Shown: positions 42,541-51,212 of the stretch, in pieces
How positions within the stretch are numbered: position 1 is the first letter of the stretch
Layout of the letters: every line of letters begins with the position of its first letter
Assembly (NCBI GenBank): GCA_963831535.1
Contig: CAWHQP010000003.1
Location: 355,338-419,337, forward strand
Direction of reading: 5' to 3'
Length of the DNA stretch: 64,000 bases
From: Bog-756 sp963831535
GTDB taxonomy: Bacteria; Actinomycetota; Acidimicrobiia; Acidimicrobiales; RAAP-2
The notes under the pieces: generated by a model
Told to the model about the DNA's origin: nothing
The model's input: the letters and a program-made list of their open reading frames with translations, nothing else
The model's database searches: none
Position numbers and translations under genes: made by a program

Positions 42541-43002
42541 GTGACCGACACTCCGCCCGACGACCGGACGGACGGCCGGTCCGGCGAACAGCCCGACGGG
42601 CCGTGGGACACGTTCGGCAGTTACCTGCGCAGCCAGCGCCACCTGGCCCAGCTCAGTCTCCGCCAACTGGCCGACCTGACCAAGGTGTCCAACCCGTATC
42701 TGAGCCAGATCGAGCGCGGCCTCCATCAACCGTCGATCGCCGTGGTCAAATCGCTCGCCCAGGCCCTCAACCTGTCGGTCGGCGACCTTCTGGCCCACGC
42801 CGCCGACATCGTCTCGGGTGACGACACACCGTCGACCACCGAGGCCTCCATCCGTCGTGACCCGCGGTTGAACGACACCCAGAAGAGCGCCCTGTTGGCC
42901 GTCTACACGTCCATGGTCTCCGGGTCGGATCGTCCGGCCACGACCGGTTCCGACGACGCCGACATCGGCGGGTCGGCTCCAGGTGGAAACGGCACGCCAT
43001 AG
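42541..43002 (+). CDS. XRE-family regulator, probable PHA gene controller
   Basis: A 153-residue protein with a classical Cro/C1 HTH (RSQRHLAQLSLRQLADLTKVSNPYLSQIERG, about 32-62) followed by GLHQPSIAVVKSLAQALNLSVGDLL. The C-terminal region (SIRRDPRLNDTQKSALLAVYTSMV) is a short helical tail with disordered Gly/Ser/Asp end. No sensor domain. GTG 42541 is chosen because it follows the iterons and upstream codons are noncoding. In actinobacteria similar regulators sit next to phaC and phasin genes. Confidence 0.85.
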   Translation: MTDTPPDDRTDGRSGEQPDGPWDTFGSYLRSQRHLAQLSLRQLADLTKVSNPYLSQIERGLHQPSIAVVKSLAQALNLSVGDLLAHAADIVSGDDTPSTTEASIRRDPRLNDTQKSALLAVYTSMVSGSDRPATTGSDDADIGGSAPGGNGTP

Positions 43003-43069
43003 CCGGGACCGTTGCTCCCGGCCGCTACCGTGAGGTGATCACCCGAGGAACCGACATCAGGAGGGTGCG

Positions 43070-46000
43070 GTGATCGCCCAGGGCGACGAGTCGGCGCTGG
43101 AGCGCCTGGTCGGCACGACCACGTTCGAGCGGGGGAGGTCCTACGCCGAGCACGGGGCGGTCCGCAACTGCACCTGGAACCCGGGTGGCACCCATGTGGT
43201 CGGCCAGGTCCAGGGCGGGGCGGCCCGACCCTACGTGGCCTCGGTCCGGTTGACCCGGTCGCCCAACCGCCAGCTCTCGGCCATCGAGGCCACCTGCAGC
43301 TGCCCGGTGGGGTACAACTGCAAGCACGCCGTGGCCCTGGTGCTGGCCGACGACGAACCGGGTGAGGACGCCCCCCGGACTCCGACCCTCACCCTGGTGC
43401 GGGGGGACAGCCCGCCGGACCTGCGCCCGACCGTGAAGGGAAAGGGCCGGACCCGCCCGCCGGCCGGCCGGTCCCGCGCCGCCGATGCGGTGGACACCGA
43501 CACCGATCCCGCCGACTGGGCCCTTCCCCTCGAGGCCCTGCTGGACGGCGACGGTGGGCCCGACGACCCGGTCGACGACACCGATCCCGCCGAGTTGGCC
43601 CTCCAGTTCGAGCTGATCGTGACCCCGCAGGCCTCCGGCCGCCGCTCCTCGTCGGTGGGGCCGGGCATCCGGGTGCGCCCGGTGGTCCCCGGCCGGTCCG
43701 GCAACTGGGTGCGGACCGGTGTGTCCTGGTCGAGCCTCGAGTACTTCTCGTACGGACGCCGGCGGTCGGCCCGTTTCGGCGAGCAGCTGCTGGTGGTGAA
43801 GGAGCTCCTGGCTCTGAGTCGGCTGTCCGGAGGACAGAACACCTACAGCTACACCGACGAGGTGGTGAGGCTGGAGGCCATCAACAGCCGGCGCCTGTGG
43901 GACCTGCTGGGTGAGGCCCGGGGCCTCGGGATCCCCCTCATCCAGGCCGGCCGCCCGGCCCAACCGCTGGCGTTCCTCCCGACGGTCGCCGCGGTGACCA
44001 TCGACGTGACCCGCACCGGGTCGGGACTCCGGGCCCAGCCCCGCATCGGCACCGACGCCGTCGACCTCCCCCTCGAGACGTCCATGCTCATCGGCCGTCC
44101 GGCCCACGGCATCGCCTGGTGGGACGGGACGGGGCCGACGTCCGCTCCGGGCGCACCGGCCACCGGGCTCGGACTGGCCGCGCTCGACACACCGGTCGAC
44201 GACGATCTCCGGGCCTTCCTGCGGACGGCCACCGTCGACGTGCCCCGCCACGACGAGGAGCGCTTCGTACGGGCCCTGGTGCCGCGGCTCCGCCGCCGGG
44301 TTCGGGTGGCCTCGAGCGACCGCTCGGTGGTGCTGCCCGAGGCCCGGCCGGCCACCCTCCTGGTCACCCTGCGCCACGACGAGGGCCACCGTCTCCACCT
44401 GGACTGGGCCATCGGAGGCGAGGGGATCGATGGGCGCGAGCGCCTGTGGGGAGCCCGCGGCCGGTTCCGTGACCGGGCCGCCGAGGAGGTCCTCATGGAC
44501 GCGGTGGTCGACATCCTCCGGCCGATGCCCGAGCTGTTCGAGCGGTGGCGGGCCGGTGACCGGCTGGCTCCCGAGAGCCACCTCGAGGGCATGGACGTGG
44601 TGCGGTTCATCACCGAGCTGCTCCCCCGTCTGGAGGCCACCGACGGCGTGGTGGTGGAGCACGTGGGCACGCTGCCCGAGTACCACGAGGCCGACGCCGC
44701 TCCGGTAGTGAGTCTCGGCGGGCAGGCCACGAAGGACAACGACTGGTTCGACCTCACCGTCACCGTCACCGTGGGCGGCGAGAAGGTGCCCTTTGCCGAA
44801 CTGTTCGTGGCCCTGGCCGAGGGTCAGGGCCACCTCATCCTCCCGTCGGGGACGTGGTTCTCGCTCGACAGCGAGGAGCTCGGCGAACTGGCCCGGTTGA
44901 TCGCCGAGGCACGGGCCCTCCTCGACGCCTCCGATGACGGGATCCGGCTCAGCCGGTTCCAGGCCAGCCTGTGGGAGGACATCCAGCACCTGGGCGTGGT
45001 CACCGCTCAGGCCCGAGCGTGGGAGGAGTCGGTGCGCTCCCTCACCGAGGCCGCCGACCGGGCCGAGTACCCGAGCCCCACCGGCCTTAAGGCCACCCTC
45101 CGTCCCTACCAGCTGGCCGGCTTCAACTGGCTGGCCTACCTCTACGAGCACCGCCTGGGCGGGGTGCTGGCCGACGACATGGGACTGGGCAAGACCCTGG
45201 AGGCGCTGGCCCTCATGTGCCACACCAACGGGCGGGGCCTGAGCGATGACCCCTGGCTGGTGGTGGCCCCGACCAGCGTGGTGGGCAACTGGGCCGCCGA
45301 GTGCAAGCGGTTCGCCCCCGGGCTCGGCGTGGTGACGGTCACCGAGACCGAGAAGCGACGGGGGACCTCGCTGGCCGAGCACGCCGGAGGCGCCGACCTC
45401 GTGGTCACCTCCTACAGCCTGTTCCGCCTGGAGTACGACGGCTACGCCGCGCTCAGCTGGGCCGGGCTCTTCCTCGACGAGGCCCAGTTCGCCAAGAACC
45501 GTCAGTCCCAGACCTACCAACGGGCCAAGCTCTTGCCCGCGCCGTTCAAGGTGTGCATGACCGGGACGCCCATCGAGAACAACCTGATGGAGCTGTGGTC
45601 CCTGCTGTCCATCGCCGCGCCGGGCCTGTTCACCAGTCCGGAGCGGTTCTCCGAGTACTACCGGCTGCCCATCGAGCGCAACGCCGACACCGAGCGGCTG
45701 GCCCAGCTCCGCCGTCGGGTGCGGCCCCTCATGCTGCGCCGCACCAAAGAGCAGGTGGCGAGCGACCTTCCCGACAAGCAGGAGCAGGTCCTCGAGCTCG
45801 ACCTCAACCCCCGCCACCACCGGATCTACCAGACGCACCTGCAGCGGGAGCGCCAGAAGATCCTCGGCCTGCTCGGGGACATGAACAAGAACCGCATGGC
45901 CATCTTCCGCTCCCTCACCCTGCTGCGCCAGGCCAGCCTCGACGTGTCGCTCATCGACGACTCCTACGACGGAGTCCCCTCCACCAAGCTCGACGCGCTG

Positions 46001-46483
46001 ATGGAGATGCTGGAGGACATCGTGGAGGACGGTCACCGGGTCCTGGTGTTCAGTCAGTTCACCCGGTTCCTCACCCTGGCCCGCCGCCGGATCGAGAAGG
46101 CCGGCATCGACCTCTGCTATCTCGACGGCAAGACCCGCCGACGGGACGCGGTCATCGCCGAGTTCCGCGACGGGGCCGCCCCGGTCTTCCTGATCAGTCT
46201 CAAGGCCGGTGGCTTCGGGCTCAACCTGACCGAAGCGGACTACTGCGTCCTCCTCGACCCGTGGTGGAACCCGGCCACCGAGGCCCAGGCCGTGGACCGG
46301 GTCCACCGCATCGGCCAGACCAGGAAGGTCATGGTCTACCGACTGGTGGCCAAGGACACCATCGAGGAGAAGGTCATGGCCCTGAAGGCCAAGAAGTCAG
46401 CCCTGTTCGCCGACGTGATGGACGCCGGCGGTCTCGAATCGGGAGCCCTGACCGCGGCCGACATCCGCGGCCTGCTGGACTGA
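43070..46483 (+). CDS. SWIM-zinc-finger SNF2-family helicase
   Basis: A 1137-residue DNA translocase. A SWIM zinc finger lies at the N-terminus (Cys76-x-Cys78-x5-Cys84-x-His86). The middle 500 residues are family-specific, and the last about 450 form the SNF2 ATPase: DDMGLGKT (near 700), DEAQ (near 803), MTGTPIEN, and the second RecA lobe with VFSQFTRFL, LISLKAGGFGLNLT and RVHRIGQ. No nuclease domain. Such enzymes remodel protein-DNA complexes or act in repair and in some defence systems. GTG 43070 follows CAGGAGGGTGCG. It is 67 nt after the XRE gene. Confidence 0.93.
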   Translation: MIAQGDESALERLVGTTTFERGRSYAEHGAVRNCTWNPGGTHVVGQVQGGAARPYVASVRLTRSPNRQLSAIEATCSCPVGYNCKHAVALVLADDEPGEDAPRTPTLTLVRGDSPPDLRPTVKGKGRTRPPAGRSRAADAVDTDTDPADWALPLEALLDGDGGPDDPVDDTDPAELALQFELIVTPQASGRRSSSVGPGIRVRPVVPGRSGNWVRTGVSWSSLEYFSYGRRRSARFGEQLLVVKELLALSRLSGGQNTYSYTDEVVRLEAINSRRLWDLLGEARGLGIPLIQAGRPAQPLAFLPTVAAVTIDVTRTGSGLRAQPRIGTDAVDLPLETSMLIGRPAHGIAWWDGTGPTSAPGAPATGLGLAALDTPVDDDLRAFLRTATVDVPRHDEERFVRALVPRLRRRVRVASSDRSVVLPEARPATLLVTLRHDEGHRLHLDWAIGGEGIDGRERLWGARGRFRDRAAEEVLMDAVVDILRPMPELFERWRAGDRLAPESHLEGMDVVRFITELLPRLEATDGVVVEHVGTLPEYHEADAAPVVSLGGQATKDNDWFDLTVTVTVGGEKVPFAELFVALAEGQGHLILPSGTWFSLDSEELGELARLIAEARALLDASDDGIRLSRFQASLWEDIQHLGVVTAQARAWEESVRSLTEAADRAEYPSPTGLKATLRPYQLAGFNWLAYLYEHRLGGVLADDMGLGKTLEALALMCHTNGRGLSDDPWLVVAPTSVVGNWAAECKRFAPGLGVVTVTETEKRRGTSLAEHAGGADLVVTSYSLFRLEYDGYAALSWAGLFLDEAQFAKNRQSQTYQRAKLLPAPFKVCMTGTPIENNLMELWSLLSIAAPGLFTSPERFSEYYRLPIERNADTERLAQLRRRVRPLMLRRTKEQVASDLPDKQEQVLELDLNPRHHRIYQTHLQRERQKILGLLGDMNKNRMAIFRSLTLLRQASLDVSLIDDSYDGVPSTKLDALMEMLEDIVEDGHRVLVFSQFTRFLTLARRRIEKAGIDLCYLDGKTRRRDAVIAEFRDGAAPVFLISLKAGGFGLNLTEADYCVLLDPWWNPATEAQAVDRVHRIGQTRKVMVYRLVAKDTIEEKVMALKAKKSALFADVMDAGGLESGALTAADIRGLLD

Positions 46484-46609
46484 GCGGCCCGGGCCGCCCC
46501 GGGCGGGGAGTGGTGTAGTGGGGGAGCGGCTCGTTCAGCACCCTTCGGTCCGCTAACCCGGACGGCTCTCCTGACCGCTCGGGATCCGGGGTCGGAACCT
46601 GCTCGGTGG

Positions 46610-49225
46610 TCAGAACGTCCCGGTGAGGTTGGAGCTGATCCCGTTGGACGTGCTGGTCACGGTCCAGGTGTCACCCGACATGGCGTGGGCCGATCCGGAT
46701 CCACCGAACTGCGCGTAGAGGACGCCGTTGTAGCCGGCCGGGATGGTCGTGCCCGCCGCCAGTACCCACGAATAGGTGATGACGCCCCCGGCGACAGTCG
46801 ACGTCTGGGTCAGTGCACCCCCGGGGAAGCTGTTCGACTGGCTGTTGAAGTTCACGCCGGCGGTCTGGGCCACATTGATGGTGACGGTCATCGCCGTGAT
46901 GGCATAGGTGTTGGTCAGGGTCAGCCGCTCCTGGCCCCCGTAATTGTTGTAGTTGTCGCTGGCCGGTGTGGCCGTGAGCCCGTTGGACGGATTGACCGGG
47001 CGGGTGGTGGTCGTGGTCGTGGTCGGCGTGGCCGTCGGGCACGGAGCGGCCACGGCCAGGGTCGGCCCGGAAATGCAGATGTCCGAAGCCGTCCCCGTGA
47101 TGGTGTTGGTGCCACCGCCGCCCACGATGCAGTTGCCGGTGCCGCTGTCGGTGATGGTGTCCGCTCCGGCGCTCCCGAGCACGAGGGCCTTCGACACGGT
47201 GTTCGAGAACACCCCCGAACCCTGGACCAGGGAGGTGAGGGCCAACGAGCTGCATCCGACCGGCGCCAGCTGGGAGATCTGGAGCGCCTGGTTCGAGGTG
47301 CCGGCATAGCTCGACGGCACCGTCGTGCTCAGGGTGAAGACCGAGGAGACGGTGATCAGCGCACCCACCACGAACAGGGCGGCGCCCCCCTTGGCCGGCA
47401 GCGACCACCGCCTCCCGTGCCCGGGGCCGGGGGGCTTGTGGCCCCGGTTCGACGCCGGGTGGCCCGGTGAGGACTGACCGCCGGGTCGGTAGCGATAGCG
47501 GACGGTCTCGTCGTCCACGGCGTAGGTGGCCCGGTCGTCCCGCAGGGCATAGAGGATGGGGCGTTGGAGGAACTGGGCCAACTCGGCCAGGTGGGGGAAG
47601 TCGGGGATCTCGATGAGCTGTGACCCGTCCGAGTCGTCGAGGGACACCACCGGCACGATCAGGGCGTGCAGACGCCGGGCCGTCAGCTCCTCGTCGGTCC
47701 GCAGGGTCCGCCGCCGCCGGGCCCGGTCATGGACCACCGCCATCACGGCGGCCAGGGCTCCGACGAGGGAACCGAGCAGGACGACGGTGCCCACCGGGAT
47801 CTGATAGCGGGCCACGGTGACGACGTTGTCGACCAGATGGGGAACGCTGCCCGCCTGGACCGGGTTGAGGGTGGCCGCCAGCTGCGAGCTGGCCGTGGGG
47901 GCCACGTAGGTGGCGCCCGGAGGTGCCGGGGTGTCGGCCACGTCGAGTGTCACCACCGAGGTGGCCACGCTGAACGGCAGGACCGGGTCGAACGCCCCGT
48001 GCACGGCCCGGCCCCCGACCGTGCCGGCGAAGTGGATCACCGGTTGGATGTCGACGGAGTAGGCGGCCCCGGCCGCCCCCGACTGGGTGCTCACGCTGGT
48101 GGTGAGGGCGTAGAGGGTGCTGAGGGGCAAGGTGACGGCCGTCGTGGCCCGGTCACCCCGGAAGGCCACCGCCGCTTTGACTGTCGAGGACTCCTGCCAG
48201 GTGTTCTCCTGGGACAGGATGAGGGCCCGCACGGCCACCGTCCCGGTGATGTGGTGGACAAGGGACGACGCGAACCGATAGGTGAACTGCACGGTGACGG
48301 CGTCCACCAGGCTCGGATAGATCGGCTGTCCGGTCGACACCGCGCCGGTCGGGTAGACCGGGGTGACCGCCTTCACCGGGGCCGAGTACGAAAAGGCCCC
48401 AGCCTGACGGTAGGCCCCGGCGAGCGGTGTCCACCGATCCGATGGGCGGCTGAGGCCCACGCCGAGCAGGACGACGGCCAGGACGGCCGAGACGGCGATG
48501 ACCATGAGCGACCACAGGGGGCCCTCCAAGAACCCGGGAGCGTGCCGACCGGCCACCTGGTCCGGGGTCATCTGGATGCCCGAGCGCCGCTCCCGGATCC
48601 GGGGTGGGGTGCCGTCGCCGGCGCCGTCCTGGGTCGGGCCGGTGGGCGCCGAGCGACGTTCGCCGGCGGCCGGTACGGCGCCGTCCCTCCTCCGGATCAT
48701 GGCTGACGACCCCCGACCAGATACCGGTCCGGTTCCCCTTCGGCGTCTCCGTCGGCCCCCCGCCGGTGCCCCGGCGCCGACGAGAGCGACGACCAAGGCC
48801 ACGCCACCGGCCAGCAGGCCGGCATGGAGGGGTGTGGCCACCCAGGCCAGGGCGGACCCGACCGACGGGATGAAGAACCAGAGCTTTCCGACCAATTCAC
48901 CACGGGTGGCATAGCCCGGATCGACGAAGCCATTGTTGTCTCCTTTGAAGAAATAATTGCCGTTCTGAATGAGGTAGATCCGGTGCAGAACCGGCCGGTG
49001 CAAGACCTGGTTCTCATAGAGCACCACCTCGCCGACGTGATACGAGGGCTCGACCCGGATGAGGGCGAGGTCCCCGGCGTGGAGCAGGGGCTTCATGCTG
49101 ATGCCGTCGGTGATGGCGAAGGTGGTGGTGCCCCCGAGTTGGACCGGAGCGAGGGTGATCCACACCCCCGTGAGGACGGCGAGGGCAGCGACGACGGCGG
49201 CGATCCGAAACCGGTGCGATCCCAT
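46610..49225 (-). CDS. SipW-like signal peptidase fused to DUF5305 and a C-terminal surface domain
   Basis: An 871-residue multidomain membrane protein. Residues 1-150 are an S26B (ER/archaeal/SipW-type) signal peptidase: TM anchor, Ser43 in GISMKP, His81 in LHRIY, and Asp96 in FFKGDNNG. These enzymes use Ser-His-Asp. After a Gly/Arg linker, TM at about 236-258 begins a DUF5305-like module (GAYRQAGAFSYSAPVKAV to about 560) with another TM near 497. A further TM (about 635-655) precedes a C-terminal exported part with a Gly/Asn/Thr repeat (GADTITDSGTGNCIVGGGG) and a beta-sandwich. DUF5305 and SipW usually occur as separate genes. It lies 108 nt downstream of a TasA-like candidate substrate. 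Confidence 0.8.
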   Translation of the reverse strand: MGSHRFRIAAVVAALAVLTGVWITLAPVQLGGTTTFAITDGISMKPLLHAGDLALIRVEPSYHVGEVVLYENQVLHRPVLHRIYLIQNGNYFFKGDNNGFVDPGYATRGELVGKLWFFIPSVGSALAWVATPLHAGLLAGGVALVVALVGAGAPAGGRRRRRRGTGPVSGRGSSAMIRRRDGAVPAAGERRSAPTGPTQDGAGDGTPPRIRERRSGIQMTPDQVAGRHAPGFLEGPLWSLMVIAVSAVLAVVLLGVGLSRPSDRWTPLAGAYRQAGAFSYSAPVKAVTPVYPTGAVSTGQPIYPSLVDAVTVQFTYRFASSLVHHITGTVAVRALILSQENTWQESSTVKAAVAFRGDRATTAVTLPLSTLYALTTSVSTQSGAAGAAYSVDIQPVIHFAGTVGGRAVHGAFDPVLPFSVATSVVTLDVADTPAPPGATYVAPTASSQLAATLNPVQAGSVPHLVDNVVTVARYQIPVGTVVLLGSLVGALAAVMAVVHDRARRRRTLRTDEELTARRLHALIVPVVSLDDSDGSQLIEIPDFPHLAELAQFLQRPILYALRDDRATYAVDDETVRYRYRPGGQSSPGHPASNRGHKPPGPGHGRRWSLPAKGGAALFVVGALITVSSVFTLSTTVPSSYAGTSNQALQISQLAPVGCSSLALTSLVQGSGVFSNTVSKALVLGSAGADTITDSGTGNCIVGGGGTNTITGTASDICISGPTLAVAAPCPTATPTTTTTTTRPVNPSNGLTATPASDNYNNYGGQERLTLTNTYAITAMTVTINVAQTAGVNFNSQSNSFPGGALTQTSTVAGGVITYSWVLAAGTTIPAGYNGVLYAQFGGSGSAHAMSGDTWTVTSTSNGISSNLTGTF

Positions 49226-49333
49226 CTCCTAGGTCCCCTTCCGGTCGTCGCCGTGTCCCAATGGTCGGGCGAGCCGGAACCGACCCGGCCGTCAGACCCA
49301 CCTCGCCCGTCGTCGGCACAACGTCAGGCGGGG

Positions 49334-49729
49334 TTACTGAGCGGCCACGACCGTGACCCCGGTGATCAGAGCCGCGGTCAACTGCGGACTGATGGTGGAG
49401 CAGGTCACGTTGGTGCCGCCGCTATCGGTGGAACAGGTGTAGTTGGTGGGCCCACCCGTGCTCAGCGCGGCCGAGATGACGACCTTGCCCGAGCCGCTGC
49501 TCGGCACAGCCGGGGTGATGGTGAACGTCAACGAGTCGATGTTGGCCGGTGTGGTGGCATCGAGGTTGTAGTGCAGGTTGGTGACTACGTAGCCCGAGAC
49601 CGCTCCGGAGCCGGCCCCGGCATTCGAGGCGGGAACCGTGTTCGACGCGGTGAACGCGTAGGCACCGACCCCGATGGCCACCGCCACGACCACGCCGATG
49701 GCTACCGCCGTCCTCCGTCTGTTCTTCAT
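49334..49729 (-). CDS. TasA/camelysin-like small exported protein
   Basis: A 131-residue protein. MKNRRRTAVAIGVVVAVAIG forms a signal anchor typical of SipW substrates, followed by AYAFTASNTVPASN, the Asx/Ala/Ser region where SipW-type cleavage falls. The mature part (about 95 residues) is beta-rich with a pair of cysteines (NYTCSTDSGG and VTCS). The SipW-like peptidase gene lies downstream. By analogy with Bacillus TasA it may polymerise into surface fibres; the sequence similarity itself is weak, so the role is inferred from context. Confidence 0.65.
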   Translation of the reverse strand: MKNRRRTAVAIGVVVAVAIGVGAYAFTASNTVPASNAGAGSGAVSGYVVTNLHYNLDATTPANIDSLTFTITPAVPSSGSGKVVISAALSTGGPTNYTCSTDSGGTNVTCSTISPQLTAALITGVTVVAAQ

Positions 49730-49745
49730 GACTGATGTCCACCTG

Positions 49746-49915
49746 ACTCTCCGGACCCATCGCCGGCCACGCTGACCGTCGACTACGGGGTCCTCCCCTC
49801 CATCGGCGCGACGGAGGGGAATAACAAGGATCGATATAAAGAAGAGTCTTTAGTCACAAATAACCAGGCACAAAATCCCAAAATAGACTTCTGAATTGTT
49901 GCTTATTTGAGAAGG
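49746..49915 (-). other. AT-rich region upstream of the TasA-like gene
   Basis: The stretch 49821-49910 is strikingly AT-rich for this genome. It contains a small hairpin (AAAGA-AGAG-TCTTT) and, on the minus strand, TTGTGA with TATATC about 15 nt on, a weak promoter candidate for the 49729 gene and the SipW fusion. Confidence 0.35.
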
Positions 49916-50013
49916 ATCGGGCCCCCGGACCGACGTGGACGGACTCACTTCGGAGCCCGCACGGGTGGACGGTCGAGCCGGACACGGCCCGGAGCGATCC
50001 CGGTGGCTCCCGC

Positions 50014-50592
50014 TCAGGCCGGCCAGCGGTCGCTGAGGGCCGCGGGCGTCCACGCCGGCCACGTGGGGGTTCCGACCACGACACCCTCGATGAACACGGC
50101 CGCCTGTCGGGGTCCGTCGACGGACGAGTTGTCCCAGAAGGTCGCCGAACCGGCCTTGGCCACGGCGTCGGCCACCAGCGGCCACACACGTAGGTACCGC
50201 ACACGGATCTTGTCGACGGGTACGCCGTGGCCGCCGTTCCGCCTCCGGTAGGCGACGCGGGCGACAGCCAGGTCTTCGGGCACCATGAGCACGTGGAGGG
50301 CCTGGTGGTAGCCGGCGGCGGTGGCTTCGCCCATGAGATCCAGTTTGGACGGGTGGGAGAACACGGTCTCGGCGATGAACGGTCGGCGCAGCTCGATCAG
50401 ACGCGACCGGGTGGCGGCGGCGACGGCCGCGGCGTCGTAGGCGTGGGGCTCGGGGTCGTCGGGCCAGTGCTGGGCGGCGATCTGGTCGGCGTTGACGAAC
50501 GCCGCCCCCGGCAGGGTCGGTACGAGGACGAGGCGGACGAACGTCGACTTGCCGGCCCCGTTGGGTCCGACCACGAGGTCGAGGCGGCTCAC
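50014..50592 (-). CDS. zeta-toxin family kinase
   Basis: A 192-residue P-loop kinase. Walker A is GPNGAGKST (9-17). The zeta-specific downstream features are FVNADQIAAQHWP (about 32-44), AETVFSHPSKLDLM (about 74-87) and RVAYRRRNGGHGVP (about 110-123), with RxRYLR after it. Zeta toxins phosphorylate UDP-N-acetylglucosamine and so block cell wall synthesis. It overlaps the upstream antitoxin by 4 nt. Confidence 0.85.
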   Translation of the reverse strand: MSRLDLVVGPNGAGKSTFVRLVLVPTLPGAAFVNADQIAAQHWPDDPEPHAYDAAAVAAATRSRLIELRRPFIAETVFSHPSKLDLMGEATAAGYHQALHVLMVPEDLAVARVAYRRRNGGHGVPVDKIRVRYLRVWPLVADAVAKAGSATFWDNSSVDGPRQAAVFIEGVVVGTPTWPAWTPAALSDRWPA

Positions 50593-50987
50593 TCGGAGGG
50601 CGCGGCGATGACCGTCCTCGAGCCGTCGGGGCGGTGCTCGACCAGCGTGCCGTCCTCGGCCAGGGCCACGGTGGTCACGCCTTCGGCGGCCAGACGGTCA
50701 CCGAAGGACGCGCTGTCGGCCCGGTTCTGGATGGCCACGTCCAGTTCCACATTGGCCACCAAGCGCTCGTCGTCGTCGAGTTGGCTGAGCGGCAACGTCC
50801 CGGCCAGTGCGGCCTCGACGCGTCGCCGGGCGGCGGTCTCGTGCATGGAGACAGCCCGTCCCACCCTGGCCCAGTGGTCCAGCTGCTGTTTGGCCGAGCG
50901 ACTCTCCCGCTTTCCCTCCACTGCGGCAGATTCGAGCAGGTCGACGGCGAATCGGGTGGGTCGGTCAGTGGGTCGGTCGGCGGGCAC
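50589..50987 (-). CDS. ParD-like antitoxin partner of the zeta toxin
   Basis: A 132-residue protein. Its N-terminal half (RFAVDLLESAAVEGKRESRSAKQQLDHWARVGRAVS) matches ParD-like antitoxins, with a ribbon-helix-helix-type start and a helix carrying DHWARVGR. The C-terminal portion (GVTTVALAEDGTLVEHRPDGSRTVIAAPSE) is a beta-rich tail. GTG 50987 follows GGAGGTAG. It should repress the pair through the palindromes upstream and bind the zeta kinase. Confidence 0.8.
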   Translation of the reverse strand: MPADRPTDRPTRFAVDLLESAAVEGKRESRSAKQQLDHWARVGRAVSMHETAARRRVEAALAGTLPLSQLDDDERLVANVELDVAIQNRADSASFGDRLAAEGVTTVALAEDGTLVEHRPDGSRTVIAAPSE

Positions 50988-51003
50988 GGCTACCTCCGTT
51001 GGG

Positions 51004-51038
51004 GTATCATCCTGCTACCATCTGTATCATAATGATAC
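51004..51038. promoter_or_regulatory. toxin-antitoxin operator: palindrome plus half-site
   Basis: GTATCAT-A-ATGATAC (51024-51038) is a perfect 15-bp palindrome, and another GTATCAT (51004-51010) lies exactly 20 bp away, on the same face of the helix. On the minus strand the palindrome contains TATGAT, a good -10 box for the antitoxin gene. Confidence 0.7.
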
Positions 51039-51212
51039 TGAACGCCGGATGATCACCGCATCAGCGCTGACGGGTGAGGTTCGGACACCCATCGGCGGAG
51101 ACCCACCCGATCGCCGCCGCTCGTGGCCGTAAGCCATCCACCCCGGCTACGGTCGACGGTGGGGAGCCGGCCCGGCACCGGCCCCGTGGCAACGAGGCGG
51201 AACGAGGTGACC

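Noticed and set aside
43025..46306. Very long open frame on the minus strand opposite the SNF2 helicase
   Set aside because: It is antisense to a clear SWIM/SNF2 protein and reads as His/Gly/Val-rich low-complexity text, as expected from GC-rich codon bias.
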